Source: Baffinella frigidus
Lineage: Eukaryota; Cryptophyceae; Cryptomonadales; Baffinellaceae
DNA length: 17,517 nucleotides
Assembly: GCA_026770585.1 (NCBI GenBank)
Contig: MU646796.1
Location: 241,162 to 258,678 of the forward strand
Reading direction: 5' to 3'
Shown: one piece after another, positions 8,901-14,010 of the stretch
How positions within the stretch are numbered: position 1 is the stretch's first letter
Layout of the letters: every line of letters begins with the position of its first letter
The notes under the pieces: generated by a model
Databases searched by the model: none
Told to the model about the DNA's origin: nothing
The model's input: the letters and a program-made list of their open reading frames with translations, nothing else
Position numbers and translations under genes: made by a program

Positions 8901-11900
8901 CTAGCCCTTGGAGGTGACTCAAATAGTGCTCTGGGGCATTTTCGATTTACCTTGGATCGGGGTCAAAAGTGACCCCGATCCAAGGTAAAATCGAAGACCC
9001 TCCAGGGCACTATTTGAGCCACTTGGGATGGCTGGTGGGATGGGAGGCGATGGCTCCAACTGTTACCGCGGGATCTCTCCCTCACTCCGTCTTTCTCTCT
9101 CTCTCTCTCTCTCGCTCGCTCTCTCTCTCTCCCGCTCACTGCTCACCTCTCACCTCTCTCCAACCCTTAACCCCCTCCTCCCACCTCACCCGTCTCACTG
9201 GTTTTTGGTTTAAAAAAAACACTCTCTCGATCGCAGCTGGGTTTCGGGTAACGTTTCCCAAATTGGGAACGTTAACACCCGGTTTGGTGCGCAGGTGATC
9301 GGCGGTGGCGGCTCCAACTGCACCAAGAGGGCCGTGGCTGCCGCCCAGATGTGCAAGGTGCGCCCGAATCTCTCAATCCTAAACCCTACATCATAATCTC
9401 ACCACGATCATCTCGAAACCCTGAACACCAACACTCCAACTGCACCAAGGAGGCCGTGGCTGCCGCCCAGATGTGCAAGGTACCGCAGATGCCCGCGACA
9501 TATATGTCACGCCACTTGCGATCCGAATAAATGCGTGTTGTTTCGTATATATCTGAGCAATCGCGTGTCTTCTCATATACGTATACGAATAATCACGTGT
9601 TTTCTCGAGTAAATGCCTACTTTCTCTTGAAAACGCGTAGACCGCTCGCTCGGCGGGGCGTGTTATGTAGCCTCGTTTGAGGAACCTTGGCCTCGTTTGA
9701 GGAAAGGTTCCTCAAACGAAGCGGTTTCGCACACACAAGCTCGCCGTTGACGGTGCCCACTTAACAGTTGGTCCCTTAAGTCAACGTATGTCGTAAGTCA
9801 ACATCTGTTTACCCCCTTTTCTCGTGTGGTGCAGGACCTTGAGTGCGACGTGTTGCTCTCGGTGATTCCATCCCGTACTGCGACATGCATCCGAACAAAC
9901 ACGTATTCTGTCGTCTATCCCTTAAGTGGCCAGTAGGCTCATACGCCCCACGTAGGACCCCAGGACCTGCCTAGGACCTCTTGGCCGTCAAATTTGACTG
10001 TCTGGCCACTTGAGGGACAACTCCGCAAACCTTCGAGGAGTTTCTCGAGTAAGCCCCTAATGTCTCGATTTTTTTCGTGTGGGGACCTCGGGTGCGATGT
10101 GGTCCTCTCTGTGATCCCGAACTACAACACATCTCCGAATAGACACGTATATATACTGTCATAACAGCGTGTTTTCTCGATCTATATACGATCTGTATAC
10201 GAAAAATTCCTGGTCTATTCTTAATCTCGTGAAACTTCAACGAAAGTGTTCTCATCAAAACGCAGATTTTCTCTTTATGACAGGACCTCGGGTGTGACGT
10301 GGTGCTCTCGGTGGTCCCGTACTACAACATGCATCCGTGTTCTCTCGTCTATAACTCCGCAAAACTTCGCGTGTTTTCTGGAGTCAACGACTAATGTCTC
10401 GATCTTTGTAGGACCTCGGGTTAAAATATCCTTTCATTCTGTTGGCATGGATAGCCTGGTGTGGTAATGTGTAACTGTTTTGTGTTTGGCAGGACCTCGG
10501 GTGCGACGTGGTGCTCTCGGTGATCCCGTACTACAACAAGCCGACCCAGGATGGCATCTACGAGCACTTCGCCGCCGTCGCCAAGGTAAACCTAAACTCT
10601 TAACCATTCACCATAAACCATAAACCCTACACCATAAACCATAAACCATAAACCATAAACCATAAACCATAAACCCTAAACCGTGAACCCGGAGCCGTAA
10701 ACACTAAGCTGTGGACCCTGAGCCGTGAACCCTAACCCCCAAGACGTAAACCCGAAGCCGTAAACCCTAAGCTCGAAGCCGTGAACCCCAAACCCCAAGC
10801 CGCGGCGCTGGCCACGCAGTGCCAGTGGGCTTCGAGGGAGATTCCGACCGCTCAACCCTACACCCGAAACCCGAAACCCGAAACCCTCTCCCGAAACCCT
10901 GATCCCGAAAACCTCTCAGGTGGGCATCCCGATCATGCTCTACAACATCCCGGGGCGTTGCGGCGGGGCCGGTGAACCCCAATCCCGAAACCCGAAACCC
11001 GAAACCCGAAACCCGAAACCTGAAACCCGCAAAATAAATGCAGCCTGTCGTGCACCCTGAACCCTAAACCCTCATCCCCAAACACCCAAAACCCAAAACC
11101 CAAAACCGGTACCATCGCCAAGCTCAACCCTGGTGTGGTTTGTGGGTTTAGTTCAGGGTTGGCCTCGCCCTGACCCCGAAAGCCTGACCCCTAACCCCGA
11201 AAACAGGCATGACCTCCGGGACCATTGCCAAGCTCAACCAGCTCCCGATGGTGCTACCCGAAACCCGGATTTCGAATCCCGAATCCCGAAACTCCAATTT
11301 CAAACCCCGAATCCCGAATCCCGAAACCCCAATTTCGAAATCCCGAATCCCGAATTTCGAAACCCCAATTTCGAAACCCGAATCCCGAATCCCGAATCCC
11401 GGAACCCGGAGCCCGAATCCCGGAGCCCAAATCCCGAATCCCGAATCCCGAAACCCCAATTTCGAATCCTGAAACCTGGATCCCGAATCCCGAATCCCGA
11501 ATCCCGAATCCCGAATCCCGAAACCCCAATTTCGAAACCCGAATTCCGGAACCCGAAACCCCAATTTCGAATCCCGAAAACCGAATCCCGAATTTTGAAT
11601 TTCGAAACCCGAAACCCGGAGCCCGAAACTCGAATCCCGGATCCCGAATTCTGGATGCCGAAACCCGAATACCGAAACACGAATACCGAATACCGGAGCC
11701 CGAACCCCTTAACCCGAAACCCGAAACCCGCATCCCGGAAGCCTAACGCCGAACCCCGGAACCGAGCAGGTGTGCTGCATCAAGGAGGCGACCGGCAACG
11801 TCGACTTTGCCTCCGAGATCGCGTCCGTCTGCGATATCCAGGTGTGTGCGTATCTCGTGGAATCGCGTCGTTTCGTTGCGTTGAGGCAGTCAGCGTGTCA

Positions 11901-13893
11901 GCGTAGTTTCTTTACTATTACTAGTACGATTGTGCTGTGAAGTAAGTTTCGTAGGCAACGTTGCTTCGCGTCCGAGATTGCGTCCGGCTGCGGCATCCAG
12001 GTTCGTCGGCAAACCTGGACGGTGTTTTATAATGTGTTTGTAGGGCCACGTCCTATTTTAGAATGTGGTTGTAGGGCCACGTCCTGGGTTCGTACTGACG
12101 GTGGGCAGTGTCCCGTCCAACACTCGCACGGTGGACGGTGGACGCTCGACGGGTCTTCTCGGCCGATGAATCTCATATGGAAACACTTATAATTTGTAAA
12201 CTGGATTCAATGAAATTTACTACACAGGACGATCTTAAATAGTGATATTAAAGCAAACGTGTAGTGATTTTGGTTGAAATCCAGTTTATAAACTATAACT
12301 GTTTCCATATGAAATCGTCCACCGTCCCCGCATGTCCCTCTGCGAGTGATCTCAAGCCTCGCAAAACCGCTTAAAGTTAACCAGTACAACCTAACCCCTA
12401 AATAACAAATGATAAATAATAAATAACAATGCCGAAAGGAAGCATGTCCTTTCTGCAGAACAAGTTCCGGTGTCCGCCTATGTTGGGAGCTCCAAGAACC
12501 TAAAGGACCTAAAGGATATAATAAACCGATCTTCTGAACCCCAAATCTGCAACTGCAAGCCCGAAACAGATCTTCTCGGGCGACGACTCCTAGCTCTATC
12601 CCACTTGGATTTGGGCTCCCCATCAATTCGCCCCTCCCCCCCCCCCCCCCCATTTCTCATGTGAATTCCTGGGGGGGGGGGCAAAATTCAACGGGGAAAT
12701 GGGGGGGGGGGGCGAATTGATGAGGAGCCCAAATCAAGTGGGGCAGAGCTAGGACTCGCTTACGGTGCCCCTCACGTCCCACTGCAATCCAAAAGTCCAC
12801 AACTCCGCTGAAAGTCAACCTTGCAACCTAAACATTAAACATTAAACCCTAAACCCGGAACCCCCAAAACAGATCTTCTCGGGTGACGACTCGCTGACCG
12901 TGCCCCTCATGTCGGTCGGCGGCAAGGGCGTCGTGTCCGTCGTGGTGCCCCCCAAACCCAAACTCGAAACCCTAAAACCAAAGCCGGTTCACCCCCCGCC
13001 CGATGTTCATCTGTCCTCTCCAACGCAAGGATTTGATACCTCTCCAACGCAAGGATTTGATCCTCCTTTTGTGTTTCTGAAACTCTAGACCCAAAACCCT
13101 AAACCCTAAACCCCAATCCCTAAAACCCAAACCGAACCCTAACCCTAAACCCTGCAGGCGAACATTGCGCCGAAAAAGATGGCTGCTCTCTGCAAGGCGA
13201 GAGAGAGAATGATAATTTATTGCCGAACAACCAGCGTCAGCGCCGCACATGCTACGCATCGTGCCACTACTGTACCCCGTGTCGGCCGCTCATATGAGCA
13301 TTTTCCGGCAAGGCGATGCATACCGTCTCACACACTATACCAGCAACTTTACACTATCAATGACACACACAATACCACCAACGTTACACTATCAATGCAT
13401 CATTCACTCTAGTACCAGCAACTTTACACCAGCAGGCACTATCAATGCATCATTGACTCGTGATCAGGCATTGACGGTATTAGTTACCAATCCGGTATAT
13501 TAACTAGGGAGGTTACGTTACCTGCCCGCGAACATTGTTTTGGTTTTATGGTTTGAAGAAACCACGCAGCGGACTTCGAAAGGATTTGGAATAACCCCTA
13601 AGCGATAAGACTCAGGACCCTACGGTAGGCAATCCGTAGGGACATATGGGGGTTCCTACGCTACGGATAAGGTAAGGGAAACTCGGGCTCTCGGAGCCCG
13701 AAAATCCCTTTGAAGGCCGCTGTGTGGCCTAACCCTAAACCCCAAACAGGCGAACATCGCCCCGAAGAAGATGGCGCAGCTGTGCAAGGCGATGCAGGAC
13801 GGTGACCTCAAGACCGCCCGCGCGCTTCACGCCGAGCTCTACCTCCTCTGCAAGGTGTGCCAGTGTGTGTCAAGAGTGTGTGCGTGAGAGAGA

Positions 13894-13930
<37 letters not shown>

Positions 13931-13969
13931 AGAGACAGAGAGAGAGAGAGAGAGGAATGGGGGGGGGCA

Positions 13970-14010
<41 letters not shown>

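Noticed and set aside
9028-9213. Ser/Leu-rich open frame
   Set aside because: It is a translation of the CT microsatellite.
9434-9479. Alternative real exon 5
   Set aside because: It encodes a more typical Glu and has a donor, but lacks an acceptor and the GGGG segment needed by the fold.
11133-11906. Long open frame of 257 codons, and overlapping long frames on both strands at 11148-11746
   Set aside because: They translate the CCCGAAT/CCCGAAA heptamer array into NPESRIP-like repeats. The array lacks stops in all frames, and true dapA exons 8 and 9 flank it as a spliced intron.
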